Below, piece by piece: positions 7,402-15,789 of a stretch of 36,757 nucleotides of DNA. The stretch is from positions 1-36,757 of the forward strand of contig NZ_BOVK01000075.1 in the NCBI RefSeq assembly GCF_018403685.1, read 5' to 3'. The DNA comes from Xylanibacillus composti (GTDB lineage Bacteria > Bacillota > Bacilli > Paenibacillales > K13). The translations under genes were made by a program, and so were the position numbers. The notes under the pieces were generated by a model, which had not been told where the DNA came from, ran no database searches, and was given only the letters and a program-made list of their open reading frames with translations. How positions within the stretch are numbered: position 1 is the first letter of the stretch; every line of letters starts with the position of its first letter.

Positions 7402-10167
7402 TTACTGCAGAATAATCGATTTTTCGTCATTATTCCACTGTACATCCCAGCCAAAGGCCTCAGAAATCAAGCGCAGTGGTACAAGCGTACGACCGCCAAC
7501 GATTGTAGGAGGGACTAAGGTCGTAGTTCTTGAGCCATTCATTACTATGCCCTGCTGATCGACCCATAATTCGACCAACCGATCCTCCTTCAATACCGTC
7601 ACCCGCTTCTCATCATTGTCCCAGAAAACGAGCCCGCCCAATGCGTCGGAAACGAAGCGAATCGGTACCATAGTCGTCTCTTTCATGATGATCGGGGCTT
7701 GATCCAGCTGACGAACTTCATTATCCAACGTCATGGTCTTCTTGTTCACGGCAAGCTTCAATGTCGGCTTCCGATCCTGTTCCAGCTCTCTTTTGTACAA
7801 GAACGAAATGTCATCAATAGCGATGGCTCCCTGCGCCTCGCGCTCATCTTGCCCTTCCTCGGGGCTTGTCACGTAAATGCGCTTAAGCTTAATCGGATAC
7901 GCCAAATTGTATTCGGTGAGATCCACGTTCAGCGACTTCCAGCCCCTCCAATTCATATTGCGGGTAATATCGACGCGATGCAAGTCTCCCTTGCCATCCA
8001 GCACTTCTGCACGCACCCAGTTCAGACTGTTGTCCCCGTTCACGCGAACCTTCATTTGCAGCGGCTCGCCCTCGACTGACAAGCCCTGATCCTGATTGAA
8101 GACGGCGTATGCCGCTTTTGTTCCTCTGCCTTCGGTGAAATCGTACTCCAGAATAAGCGCCCGATTCTGAGCCTCACCCGCAAAGCCGCTGTCTACACGA
8201 ACGCTGCCCGTGACATCTGCCGGGTAAGAGGTGAACCCGATCGGGAGCGCATCCTGCTCGAAATCGGTGAAGAGCTGCTCTCGTCCTGTAGGGGCATGAA
8301 CCAGCGTGCTGAATCCGTCAAAGCGCGCAACCAATTGGCCTGAAGCAGCGTCTCCCACGTTCTGAACGGTCAACCGGTTGCCTTCAAAGCTGCCGGTAAA
8401 GCCGTAGAACTGCCAGTCGATCAATTCTGCCGGCACTGTGCGCTGATGACCGTTCTGCAGCGTGGCCACTACCGGCAAGGTGTATGCCGCGCCGGATGTA
8501 AGCATCATTTCGGGCGCATCCACGCGAAGCGACTGCACCTGATCGCTTCCGACTATATTGATCGTCTTGCTTTGGGTAGCCTGTCCGGAGGTGGCCTTCA
8601 GCGTAGCTGTCCCGGCACGTCCTGCCCGGAACACATTGCCCTCAAAGCTGCCGTTATCCGCCGTCCATTTCGCTTCAAATTCACTCATATCCATCGGATT
8701 GTAGTATTGATCATAGGCGTTAAGCGAATAATCTGCACGTTCGCCGACAAACAGCAAATCCGCCCCGCGAATGAGGAAACCGGCAACGTTGCCCTTCGGC
8801 GCTGTCGTGTACACCCCTACACTATTGACAACCTGCCTCTGGACGCCGAATTCGGTTTCGTTCGTCAATACTACGTTAAATTCGCCTAATGGCCGGCTGA
8901 CCATCTGTGTCGATCCGCCGCCGTCCAGATTGACAGCTTTCCAAACGCCCAGCGAAACGAGCAAATTGCGCAGCTCAGACAGGCTGATGCCGTCGCTGTT
9001 CTTGCTTGCCTCGGCTGTCACCAGATAAACATACCTGCGGTCTTCCGAAAACCCTATGGCCGTGCGGGAACGATGGCCTCCAATGCTGCTCACATCCCGC
9101 GTCCATTCCGCCGGCTTCCCGTTATCCACAAGCAGCGTATGGCCGCCGATCAGCATCTGAAAGTCCGATACATTCGTCAGATTGTTCGGGTTGCCCGGCG
9201 TCAATGTATAATCGATCTGGACAGGATCGCCCACCTGCAGATTGCTGGTAACGAAATCTGCTGCCCTGCCCGCTGCCCGCAAGATATATCCGCCCTCCGG
9301 CACGGTCATGTCCAGTGCCTGTCCGGCGCTGATTTGAGACACTCTGCCGGCTTCGATGAGCACTTCTGTCGGTGTGGTCGAACCGTCGTTGCCGCGGGAT
9401 TTCGAAGACCACATATCCGTATACAAATGAATCGCATGCGCATGGGTATGCTGCAAATTATCGCCGCTCCCGAACCAGGAATACGTCTGGTTGATGCCTG
9501 CCAAGGAATAAGAGGCGCCGCTTGCGGCCGTTACTTTCCCGTCAAACTTGTACGTGTCGATAATCGGCTTATTGTCCTTGGTGATCCCAAAGGTATACAT
9601 GCCATTCAGATGATTGCTTGGAGACGAGACGACAGTTCCGCTCGTGATCTGCGGTCCTATCGGCGTGAATTCTGCCGCTGTGTTGAAATAGTCGCCATTC
9701 ACTCCCGCTACGGCTCCGCTGTGCCTTGCCTGATTGAGCACCGTATCGCGGCTCGCTGTCTTGCCGTCCTTCCCGCTCATGACGTCGAGCTTCACATGCG
9801 GGTTTTGCAGATCTACTACGATCGCCTGCACTTCCGTTCTAACTGCCTTGTTCCCGCGCTGGAACTGCCATACATATTCGCGCAGCTTGGCGCCTGCGGT
9901 AATGTTCTCCTCGCGCACTAGCACCGGCTTCTGCTGGGAGGCCGTGCCCAAGGTTGCGGCTGCGGCCGTCCGGACCGGATCTGCATCGAAGAGTGCCGAC
10001 ATTGGCCCGGACACCGGCTGCGTCACCAGCAGGCCGGCGAGCGTTGCCGAACACAAGGCCTTCCACGGCATGGACGAGAGAAGCCCTGGTTGCTTCGTAC
10101 CCGCGCCCGTTGCCGGAGAATTGCGCTGACTGCGTCTGAAAAACTTGGCTGTTTGCTTGCTTTTCAT
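7402..10167 (-). CDS. Secreted phosphodiester glycosidase (NAGPA domain) with C-terminal stalk domains
   Basis: A 921-residue exported protein. A basic N-terminus and hydrophobic segment (about residues 29-55) look like a signal peptide. From about residue 100 to 455 runs an NAGPA-type domain (named after the GlcNAc-1-phosphodiester alpha-N-acetylglucosaminidase family) with GVNGDYFN, VNLDGGGSTQM and related conserved strands. The middle holds beta-rich, probably Ig-like and carbohydrate-binding-like segments. The last hundred residues contain copper-amine-oxidase-N-like repeats (VPIRFVSDALGG..FWDN and VPLRLISEAFGWDVQWNNDE). It probably acts on cell-wall or extracellular glycans outside the membrane; the substrate is not known. 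The ATG at 10167 is preceded by AGGGG and AAAGGG. degS lies 97 bp downstream. Confidence 0.85.
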   Translation of the reverse strand: MKSKQTAKFFRRSQRNSPATGAGTKQPGLLSSMPWKALCSATLAGLLVTQPVSGPMSALFDADPVRTAAAATLGTASQQKPVLVREENITAGAKLREYVWQFQRGNKAVRTEVQAIVVDLQNPHVKLDVMSGKDGKTASRDTVLNQARHSGAVAGVNGDYFNTAAEFTPIGPQITSGTVVSSPSNHLNGMYTFGITKDNKPIIDTYKFDGKVTAASGASYSLAGINQTYSWFGSGDNLQHTHAHAIHLYTDMWSSKSRGNDGSTTPTEVLIEAGRVSQISAGQALDMTVPEGGYILRAAGRAADFVTSNLQVGDPVQIDYTLTPGNPNNLTNVSDFQMLIGGHTLLVDNGKPAEWTRDVSSIGGHRSRTAIGFSEDRRYVYLVTAEASKNSDGISLSELRNLLVSLGVWKAVNLDGGGSTQMVSRPLGEFNVVLTNETEFGVQRQVVNSVGVYTTAPKGNVAGFLIRGADLLFVGERADYSLNAYDQYYNPMDMSEFEAKWTADNGSFEGNVFRAGRAGTATLKATSGQATQSKTINIVGSDQVQSLRVDAPEMMLTSGAAYTLPVVATLQNGHQRTVPAELIDWQFYGFTGSFEGNRLTVQNVGDAASGQLVARFDGFSTLVHAPTGREQLFTDFEQDALPIGFTSYPADVTGSVRVDSGFAGEAQNRALILEYDFTEGRGTKAAYAVFNQDQGLSVEGEPLQMKVRVNGDNSLNWVRAEVLDGKGDLHRVDITRNMNWRGWKSLNVDLTEYNLAYPIKLKRIYVTSPEEGQDEREAQGAIAIDDISFLYKRELEQDRKPTLKLAVNKKTMTLDNEVRQLDQAPIIMKETTMVPIRFVSDALGGLVFWDNDEKRVTVLKEDRLVELWVDQQGIVMNGSRTTTLVPPTIVGGRTLVPLRLISEAFGWDVQWNNDEKSIILQ

Positions 10168-10486
10168 CCCTTTACGTTTCCCCTCTCAACCTATCATTCT
10201 TTTTTTATGCATGCGGAGCTGGACATGTTGAACGACAGAAGGGAAGCGAAGGCAGCCGAATGGTCGGATCTTTCTGCCTGTTACGCCCTGTCTCGTTCGT
10301 TCATTCCTATAGCATCTATTTCTATCTGTATTGAATATAGACTCCTTTTGATAGGCAAAGGTTGCACTATTTGAGGCGAAAAATTGTGGGAAATGCAGAC
10401 TTGGCCCAGCTTGCGCACATATCGCTTCCCTGTGAAGGAGAAACTATTGCAGACTAACACGCACCAGACAGAAAGGACAGGATGGC
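10168..10486. other. Divergent intergenic region
   Basis: About 320 bp between the minus-strand glycosidase gene and the plus-strand gene at 10487. It should hold promoters for both. I see no sigma-A promoter with good spacing, no riboswitch-like structure and no credible small gene. A run of seven T at about 10203-10209 is on the glycosidase side. Confidence 0.5.
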
Positions 10487-10825
10487 ATGAGCTCGAAAGA
10501 GTATTTCAATGAGACCACCAACACCTTTGCCGGGATCACCACCCCTCGCGAGCGCGAGGATCATGCAGCGACCGATCCCCTTAACGAAATCGTCGAAAAG
10601 ACAATGGATACTATTCAGCAAGCCTTCACGGGCGGGAACAACGAAGATCGTCCGACTAAAGCTGCAAGCGGTACTGACGGACGCAACGAACAGCACGAAC
10701 CAACCGTCGCGCCAGGTATGAACACGCATGATCAACTGGAGCAGAAGGCGACCAAGCGCGATGTCGAGCAGCATGACACCACCTCAGTTACCCGCCTCTA
10801 TCTGGATCGCACACCCGAAGATTAA
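10487..10825 (+). CDS. Small hydrophilic protein of unknown function
   Basis: A 112-residue, very hydrophilic protein rich in E, D, T, N, Q and K with almost no hydrophobic core, probably largely disordered. No signal peptide, membrane segment or known motif is visible. The ATG at 10487 follows AGAAAGGACAGG at a usable spacing, and the gene ends 80 bp before a strong two-way terminator. A minus-strand open frame covers much of the same stretch but lacks a ribosome binding site. It is the only plus-strand gene in the first 33 kb. I cannot assign a role. Confidence 0.6.
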   Translation: MSSKEYFNETTNTFAGITTPREREDHAATDPLNEIVEKTMDTIQQAFTGGNNEDRPTKAASGTDGRNEQHEPTVAPGMNTHDQLEQKATKRDVEQHDTTSVTRLYLDRTPED

Positions 10826-10905
10826 GGCTAGCTCGGACGAGGGCCGCGGAATACTCACGCATCCCATCTTGCCAGATTCTTAGCCGCGGTTCTCACCTGC
10901 ACCGC

Positions 10906-10950
10906 AAAAAACCCGCCGATCCTCGGACATGTCCAAGAATCGGCGGGTTT
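10906..10950. terminator. Bidirectional terminator between the 10487 gene and metK
   Basis: A perfect 12-bp stem, AAACCCGCCGAT (10909-10920) with ATCGGCGGGTTT (10939-10950), flanks an 18-nt loop that itself holds the palindrome GGACATGTCC. On the minus strand it is followed by TTTTTTGC, an excellent terminator for metK. On the plus strand it is followed by TTTGGCTTTTT and may also end the 10487 gene. Confidence 0.9.
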
Positions 10951-11009
10951 GGCTTTTTACTGTATATGGGTGAATGGGTTGGGATGCTCCTGCACGGCTT
11001 GCTGTCTGC

Positions 11010-12212
11010 TTATTGCGCTTCCGCCTTTAGCAGCTCCGCCTTGTCGGTGCGCTCCCAAGGCACGTCCAGGTCATTGCGGCCAAAGTGTCCATACGCCGCT
11101 GTCTGCTTGTAAATCGGACGGCGCAGGTCAAGCATCTGGATAATTCCTGCCGGGCGCAGATCAAAGTGCTTGCGGATCAGTTCTACAAGCTTGTCCTCGC
11201 CAACCTTGCCTGTCCCATATGTATCCACGCTAATGGATACCGGCTGCGCTACCCCAATGGCGTAAGCAAGCTGGATTTCGCACTTTTCAGCCAAGCCTGC
11301 AGCTACGATGTTCTTCGCCACATAACGGGCTGCATATGCCGCGGAACGGTCTACCTTCGTCGGATCCTTTCCGGAGAAGGCGCCGCCGCCATGGCGTGCA
11401 TAGCCGCCGTACGTATCGACAATGATCTTGCGGCCAGTAAGTCCGGCATCGCCTTGCGGTCCGCCAATGACAAAACGGCCTGTCGGATTGATGAAATATT
11501 TCGTCTCGTCATCGAGCAAATCCGCCGGTACGACCGGATTGATAACCTGTTCCTTAATGTCGCGGGTAATGGTCTCCAGCGTGATATCCTCATGGTGCTG
11601 AGTCGAGATAACGATCGTATCCACACGAACCGGCTTGTCATGCTCATCATATTCGATGGTCACCTGTGTCTTGCCGTCCGGACGCAAGTAATCGAGCGTG
11701 CCGTCCTTGCGAACCTCTGCCAAGCGGCGAGACAAGCGATGTGCCAGCGCAATCGGGAGCGGCATCAATTCAGGCGTCTCATTGACGGCAAAACCAAACA
11801 TCAAGCCCTGGTCTCCTGCACCGATATTCGCTGTTTCCTGCGAGGTGTCGCCTTCGCGGGACTCGAGCGCCGCGTTGACGCCAGCAGCAATGTCCGCAGA
11901 CTGCTCATTCAGAGATGTCAAAACTGCGCAAGTATTGGAGTCAAATCCGTATTTCGCGCGGGTGTATCCGATATCGCGAATCGTCTCGCGGACAATCTTC
12001 GGAATATCGACATAATCCGCCTTGCTCGAAATTTCGCCTATGACCAGTACCAGACCCGTTGCCACAGACACTTCACAGGCTACGCGGGCATGGGGATCTA
12101 CCTTCAAGAACGCGTCCAAAACCGCGTCAGAAATCTGATCGCAAATTTTGTCCGGATGGCCTTCCGTAACCGATTCCGACGTAAAAAGACGACGTGTGCG
12201 CTGCAAAGCCAT
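11010..12212 (-). CDS. metK: S-adenosylmethionine synthetase
   Basis: A 400-residue cytosolic enzyme that makes S-adenosylmethionine from methionine and ATP. The whole family pattern is present: [20 protein letters not shown] at the start, the [13 protein letters not shown]-binding hexapeptide region, the [15 protein letters not shown] loop, and [16 protein letters not shown]. The length is normal. The ATG at 12212 follows TAGGAGGTTAGGGTTC. Its own sigma-A-like promoter is at 12293-12321, and a terminator-like hairpin lies in the short leader. I found no S-box (SAM-I) sequence in that leader. It ends in the shared terminator at 10906-10950. Confidence 0.98.
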   Translation of the reverse strand: MALQRTRRLFTSESVTEGHPDKICDQISDAVLDAFLKVDPHARVACEVSVATGLVLVIGEISSKADYVDIPKIVRETIRDIGYTRAKYGFDSNTCAVLTSLNEQSADIAAGVNAALESREGDTSQETANIGAGDQGLMFGFAVNETPELMPLPIALAHRLSRRLAEVRKDGTLDYLRPDGKTQVTIEYDEHDKPVRVDTIVISTQHHEDITLETITRDIKEQVINPVVPADLLDDETKYFINPTGRFVIGGPQGDAGLTGRKIIVDTYGGYARHGGGAFSGKDPTKVDRSAAYAARYVAKNIVAAGLAEKCEIQLAYAIGVAQPVSISVDTYGTGKVGEDKLVELIRKHFDLRPAGIIQMLDLRRPIYKQTAAYGHFGRNDLDVPWERTDKAELLKAEAQ

Positions 12213-12236
12213 GAACCCTAACCTCCTATACCAAAC

Positions 12237-12269
12237 AAAAAATGAACCTTTTCCGCCATGGAAAAGGTT
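12237..12269 (-). promoter_or_regulatory. Terminator-like hairpin in the metK leader (possible attenuator)
   Basis: On the minus strand a perfect 10-bp stem AACCTTTTCC/GGAAAAGGTT with a 5-nt loop (12245-12269) is directly followed by CATTTTTTG (six T at 12237-12242). It lies downstream of the predicted metK promoter and about 25 nt before the metK ATG, so it would be transcribed as part of the leader. The left arm AACCT could alternatively pair with AGGTT of the Shine-Dalgarno. Its role in control is inferred. Confidence 0.7.
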
Positions 12270-12292
12270 GTCACATGCATCTTCAACTCATA

Positions 12293-12321
12293 ATGTTACT
12301 GTATTTATCGAGGAAAGTCAA
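12293..12321 (-). promoter_or_regulatory. Sigma-A-like promoter of metK
   Basis: On the minus strand TTGACT (12316-12321) and TAACAT (12293-12298) are 17 bp apart. The expected transcript start near 12286 gives a leader of about 75 nt, which contains the hairpin at 12245-12269. Confidence 0.6.
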
Positions 12322-12444
12322 TGAATGCCTAATCGGCGCGAATGGTACGATTGCCTGATGGAAATGATAAGAGAAAGCGAAAGCTGGCTGCCGCTTGCTT
12401 GACGATTAAGGAGATTCGTTAGCTTGGCATTGCAGAATGTACGC

Positions 12445-12732
12445 TTAGCCGTTCAACAGCGTCTCTTCCGCACGCCGAACCAAGCGAGCCGTAATGGTCC
12501 CTCCTACAAAGCCTGCATCTCTGCTGGCGATATGCCCCCAGTAATCCTCCTTCATTTGACCCTGAGGGATGGCGCCAAGTTCGGTAGCAAATTCAGTGTC
12601 TGCGCCAGTAGCGCCTACAGCATATGGTCCTACCGGCAGTCCGATCTCGGCTGCGATCTCATACTTTAGCTGGTCGATAGCCGCATGGCTTTCCGGTACG
12701 ACCTTGGGACGTCCAGATTGACCTCTGCCCAT
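12445..12732 (-). CDS. Alpha/beta-type small acid-soluble spore protein
   Basis: A 95-residue spore DNA-binding protein. The family signature is clear: ALDQLKYEIA-like AIDQLKYEIAAEIGLP early and GHIASRDAGFVGGTITARLV late. These proteins coat spore DNA and protect it from UV and heat, and are cut by the GPR protease at germination. The segment between the two motifs (about residues 34-60) is longer than in the classic 60-70-residue proteins. The ATG at 12732 follows GAGGAGGTGACACCC; the reading frame continues upstream but has no other good start. Expression would be forespore-specific; a CACACTA about 35 nt upstream of the ATG resembles a sigma-G -10, but its -35 is poor. Confidence 0.93.
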   Translation of the reverse strand: MGRGQSGRPKVVPESHAAIDQLKYEIAAEIGLPVGPYAVGATGADTEFATELGAIPQGQMKEDYWGHIASRDAGFVGGTITARLVRRAEETLLNG

Positions 12733-12867
12733 GGGTGTCACCTCCTCACGTTCAAGTGTAAGAATAGTGTGCCACCCTGACCGCGTCCCAACCGCATAAG
12801 AAGTTAGCAGCACATCGAGATGCTGCCAATACGGGCAATTTCATGCAGCGGCAGCGGAGAAGCTATT

Positions 12868-12990
12868 TCATAGCCACCAATACCAGACAGCCCCAATCAA
12901 CGCAGCCCATAACAATGCCCCCAAACAAACGCCCCATATCATACCTCGCACTACGCCTAGCGGATCTTCCTTATCGGATTCCTGGAACAC
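12868..12990 (-). CDS. Forty-residue single-pass membrane protein
   Basis: A small protein of about 40 residues. An acidic N-terminal part (FQESDKEDPLG) is followed by one strongly hydrophobic helix ending in WYWWL. The GTG at 12990 has GGGAGG seven bases upstream; an ATG two codons earlier is in the same frame but almost touches that site. It lies upstream of the SASP gene on the same strand. No family is recognised; a sporulation link is suggested only by position. It may be missed by gene callers because of its size. Confidence 0.6.
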   Translation of the reverse strand: MFQESDKEDPLGVVRGMIWGVCLGALLWAALIGAVWYWWL

Positions 12991-13105
12991 GGTCATCCCT
13001 CCCTGTACGATATTCCTATGTACAAGGTTGCCAATTCGGCGATGGGATAAACCTGCGATTACACGGGAACACCAACAGGTAGGGTTGTGGTTTTGGCTAA
13101 TATGC

Positions 13106-13141
13106 AAAAAAAACCGTGAACAGCGGTGCAGCTGTTCACGG
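13106..13141 (-). terminator. Intrinsic terminator after the 13208-13729 gene
   Basis: On the minus strand a perfect 11-bp stem CCGTGAACAGC/GCTGTTCACGG (13131-13141 with 13114-13124) with a 6-nt loop is followed by eight T (13106-13113). This is a textbook terminator. Confidence 0.92.
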
Positions 13142-13207
13142 ATTTTCGATGATCAACTTAGCGTTGCAGCCTTATTATGCTTGTGCTAAGTACGAATTGC
13201 CCTGCAA

Positions 13208-13729
13208 TTATTCCACGGTATTGCCGTTCGCGTCCACCTTCAAGTATCCGCCGCGAACCATCATGATTACCGATACTTGCTCGCGGTCATTATGCTTCAA
13301 GCCACGACCTTCCCGCGGGTTGATCAACAGGTGATTGAGCTCAACGGAACTGCCCGGCTTCACATCCACACCGGATGTGACGTCCGGAATGCCGTCAACC
13401 GTACTGCTGACGACTTGCGTCTTCCCCACCCGAACGATCATCTCCGTACCCGCTCCGGCATACAGGGTTTGTCCCGGCGCCAGCGTCACCACCTCCAGCT
13501 CTGCTGAACCGCCGCCGCCTGCCGTTCCTCCCAGCTTCCCGATCTCTTCCTTGACCAATTGTCCCAATTTCTCGTCGACATAACTCTTGGAAACCAGCGG
13601 ATCATTCGCCGAGCCCGGCTGATTCGGATTGATTACGCTGTCCGCCCAGGTTACCGCGTAGGAGCCCCCCCAAATACCACCTGCTAGCAATGCTGCCGCA
13701 AACAAGATGCGCATCCACTTCTGCTTCAA
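13208..13729 (-). CDS. Exported or membrane-anchored protein of unknown function
   Basis: A 173-residue protein. The N-terminus KQKWMRILFAAALLAGG is a signal peptide or anchor. Then come PLVSKSYVDEKLGQLVKEEI, a short helix, a glycine-rich linker (TAGGGGS), and a beta-rich C-terminal domain with GQTLYAGAGTEMIVRVGK and VSVIMMVRGGYLKVDANG. The TTG at 13729 was chosen because an AGGAGG lies about 9 bases upstream; in-frame ATG codons at 13750 and 13768 lie before that site and would place it inside the gene. The KSYVDEKL motif resembles a motif seen in tail-fibre-like proteins, but no function can be assigned. A strong terminator ends the unit. Confidence 0.75.
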   Translation of the reverse strand: MKQKWMRILFAAALLAGGIWGGSYAVTWADSVINPNQPGSANDPLVSKSYVDEKLGQLVKEEIGKLGGTAGGGGSAELEVVTLAPGQTLYAGAGTEMIVRVGKTQVVSSTVDGIPDVTSGVDVKPGSSVELNHLLINPREGRGLKHNDREQVSVIMMVRGGYLKVDANGNTVE

Positions 13730-13884
13730 GCCACTTCTCCTCCTATGCATGCATACTGCCTTCTGCATTACTATACGTGCCGCACAAAGCTTTCACTTTC
13801 GACTTCTTTTCTTATGATAGCTTACTAGATTAAACGTCTGCAAGGGGAGAAAGTTGTGGGAGAAGAGGATAATTTCCACTTGAC

Positions 13885-14373
13885 TCATGCGCTCTTCTCT
13901 TGCAAACCGGCAATGGTACTTCTAATCTTATTTCCGAGAACATATATAATAATCCCCACAATCGCACCCACACTATCTATCCCGACATCACGGACTTCTG
14001 GGCCACGACCAGGGACAAAGCTTTGATGCCACTCATCGGAAATTGCATAAGTAACACAAAGCAACATAGAATACACAATACTCTTTGACCAAGAAACTCC
14101 GCTTCTTCGCATCGCCTGCATCGTCAGAATCCCCAGAATAAGGTATGAAATGAAATGTGCATTCTTACGAACTATATGGTTAAGTCTAGCGGTATTAAAC
14201 ATTGCATTTGGATTAATCTGTTCCACAGTATACGCAATATTTATCGTTATTGTGGAGCTCAGTCGTTTCGATTCCTCTTGCGCTTGTGAAGATAAATAGA
14301 AAATGACCGCCATCCATACGATGACGGCCAGCCATGATAAAAATCTATATATCCTTCTATTGCTAATTTTCAT
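13885..14373 (-). CDS. VanZ-family membrane protein
   Basis: A 162-residue integral membrane protein with about four hydrophobic helices. The VanZ signature is present: RKNAHFISYLILG, followed by SDEWHQSFVPGRGPEVRDVGIDSVGA. VanZ proteins are linked to teicoplanin resistance and envelope polymers, but the reaction is not established. The gene begins inside the last codons of the UDP-glucose dehydrogenase gene (11-nt overlap ATGAAAATTAG), so it is the last member of the glycan operon. No clear terminator follows. Confidence 0.88.
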   Translation of the reverse strand: MKISNRRIYRFLSWLAVIVWMAVIFYLSSQAQEESKRLSSTITINIAYTVEQINPNAMFNTARLNHIVRKNAHFISYLILGILTMQAMRRSGVSWSKSIVYSMLLCVTYAISDEWHQSFVPGRGPEVRDVGIDSVGAIVGIIIYVLGNKIRSTIAGLQEKSA

Positions 14374-15685
14374 CTAGATTAACCTCAGGTCTCCCTATGG
14401 AGTGATAAATAAATCCTGCCTCGCGCACCTGCCTCAATGGAAAGCAGTTTCTACCGTCCACGATTATAGGTGCAGCCATTAGTTTCTTTACCTTCCCAAG
14501 ATCAAGCTTTTTGACTTGGTCCCATTCCGTTAGAATCAACGCCGCATCTGCGTTCAGTAAGCATTCCTCGACATCACTTGTATAGGTAACCCGTTCGCCA
14601 AAATGCACCTTTGCCTCGGAAATCGCAATCGGATCATAGCATCGTAATTGCGCCTCCTTGCGTAGTAAAGCGGGGACAATTTGCAAAGACGGCGCATCCC
14701 GCATATCATTCGTATTCGGTTTGAAGGCCAATCCTAGGACCGCGATCGTCCGTCCCTTCAAATCCCCAAGTACCTGCATCAGCTTATCTACTACTACAAG
14801 CTTCTGGGCATCGTTAGCAGCGATTACAGATTTCAATAATTTGAAATCGTAACCCACTGATTCGGCCAAATGTACAAGCGCATGCGTATCCTTCGGAAAG
14901 CACGAGCCCCCATAGCCAATACCTGCTTGCAGAAACCGACTGCCGATACGCGAATCCATACCTATCCCTTTTGCCACTTCTGTTACATCCGCACCAACTT
15001 GTTCGCAGATATTGGCAATTGCATTGATATATGAGATTTTTGTGGCTAGAAAGCAATTTGCCGCATACTTGATCATTTCTGCACTTTCCAAATCTGTAAT
15101 CATGATCTCCGTATTAAAGGGTTGATGCAATTCAGCGATGATCTGAGCAGCTCTATCACTCGTAGCCCCTATAACAGCTCTCTCCATATTCATACAATCA
15201 GCAAGGGCAGATCCTTCTCGCAGGAATTCTGGATTCGAAACAACATCAAATTCTAGAGATGGATCACCCAAATGTTCTCGAATCAATCGTTCGACCATCC
15301 GGCCTGTTCCAACTGGAACAGTGCTTTTATTGACTATGACTTTGTAGCCATTCATGTTTTCACCAATCGTCTTTGCGACAGATGTCACATATCGTAAATC
15401 GGCTCCACCAGTTATCGTCATTGGTGTTCCCACCGCAATGTATATGATATCTGCTTCCTGTATTGCTACTGGAATATCTGTGGAGAAAGAAAGCCTTCCC
15501 GCCTTAATATTGCGTTGTACAACCTCTTCCAATCCCGGTTCATAGATGGGGACTACGCCTTTTTTCAGCATATCGATTTTCATGCTGTCGATATCACAGC
15601 ATACAACTCGATTGCCTATATCTGAAAAACATGTTCCAGAAACAAGCCCTACATAACCTGTGCCGATTACAGCTATGTTTCGCAA
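14363..15685 (-). CDS. ugd: UDP-glucose 6-dehydrogenase
   Basis: A 440-residue cytosolic enzyme oxidising UDP-glucose to UDP-glucuronate with two NAD. The N-terminal Rossmann motif VIGTGYVGLVSG, the middle EFLREGSALAD, and the catalytic cysteine C262 in GYGGSCFPKDTHAL are intact, as is the C-terminal NAD-binding lobe (VLGLAFKPNTNDMRDAPS). The TTG at 15685 has GGAGAG seven bases upstream. It could supply GlcA for the glycan made by this cluster or for teichuronic acid. No glucuronosyltransferase is seen in the window. The base composition is intermediate between the AT-rich cluster and the flanks. Confidence 0.96.
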   Translation of the reverse strand: MRNIAVIGTGYVGLVSGTCFSDIGNRVVCCDIDSMKIDMLKKGVVPIYEPGLEEVVQRNIKAGRLSFSTDIPVAIQEADIIYIAVGTPMTITGGADLRYVTSVAKTIGENMNGYKVIVNKSTVPVGTGRMVERLIREHLGDPSLEFDVVSNPEFLREGSALADCMNMERAVIGATSDRAAQIIAELHQPFNTEIMITDLESAEMIKYAANCFLATKISYINAIANICEQVGADVTEVAKGIGMDSRIGSRFLQAGIGYGGSCFPKDTHALVHLAESVGYDFKLLKSVIAANDAQKLVVVDKLMQVLGDLKGRTIAVLGLAFKPNTNDMRDAPSLQIVPALLRKEAQLRCYDPIAISEAKVHFGERVTYTSDVEECLLNADAALILTEWDQVKKLDLGKVKKLMAAPIIVDGRNCFPLRQVREAGFIYHSIGRPEVNLDEN

Positions 15686-15789
15686 TCTCCATCTCTCCGA
15701 TCAGTCTGGAAATCGAATTATTTTTGTGCAACCTACATCGAACCTTGATTTTTTATAAAGCCTAACAGTACAAAGCATCTGCTGATTTA

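Noticed and set aside
10454-10774. Minus-strand open frame opposite the 10487 gene
   Set aside because: No ribosome binding site. It overlaps the better-supported plus-strand gene and looks like a shadow frame.
12365-12400. Terminator of the SASP gene
   Set aside because: A possible AAGCG/CGCTT hairpin followed by TCTCTT is only 5 bp with a weak tail, too poor to call.
12213-12444. S-box (SAM-I) riboswitch upstream of metK
   Set aside because: I looked for the conserved S-box cores on the minus strand. Only a loose CTCTTATC string is present, without the expected GAGGGA helix partners, and the predicted promoter lies downstream of it.
12807-12826. Hairpin GCAGCA/TGCTGC between the small membrane gene and the SASP gene
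   Set aside because: The stem has a mismatch and no T run on either strand, so it is not supported as a terminator.
14363-14373. Identical 11-nt overlap ATGAAAATTAG at ugd/vanZ and at GNAT/PLP (28835-28845) as a shared control site
   Set aside because: Both proteins end in Glu-Asn and both next proteins begin Met-Lys-Ile, so the match follows from short coding constraints and is probably coincidence.
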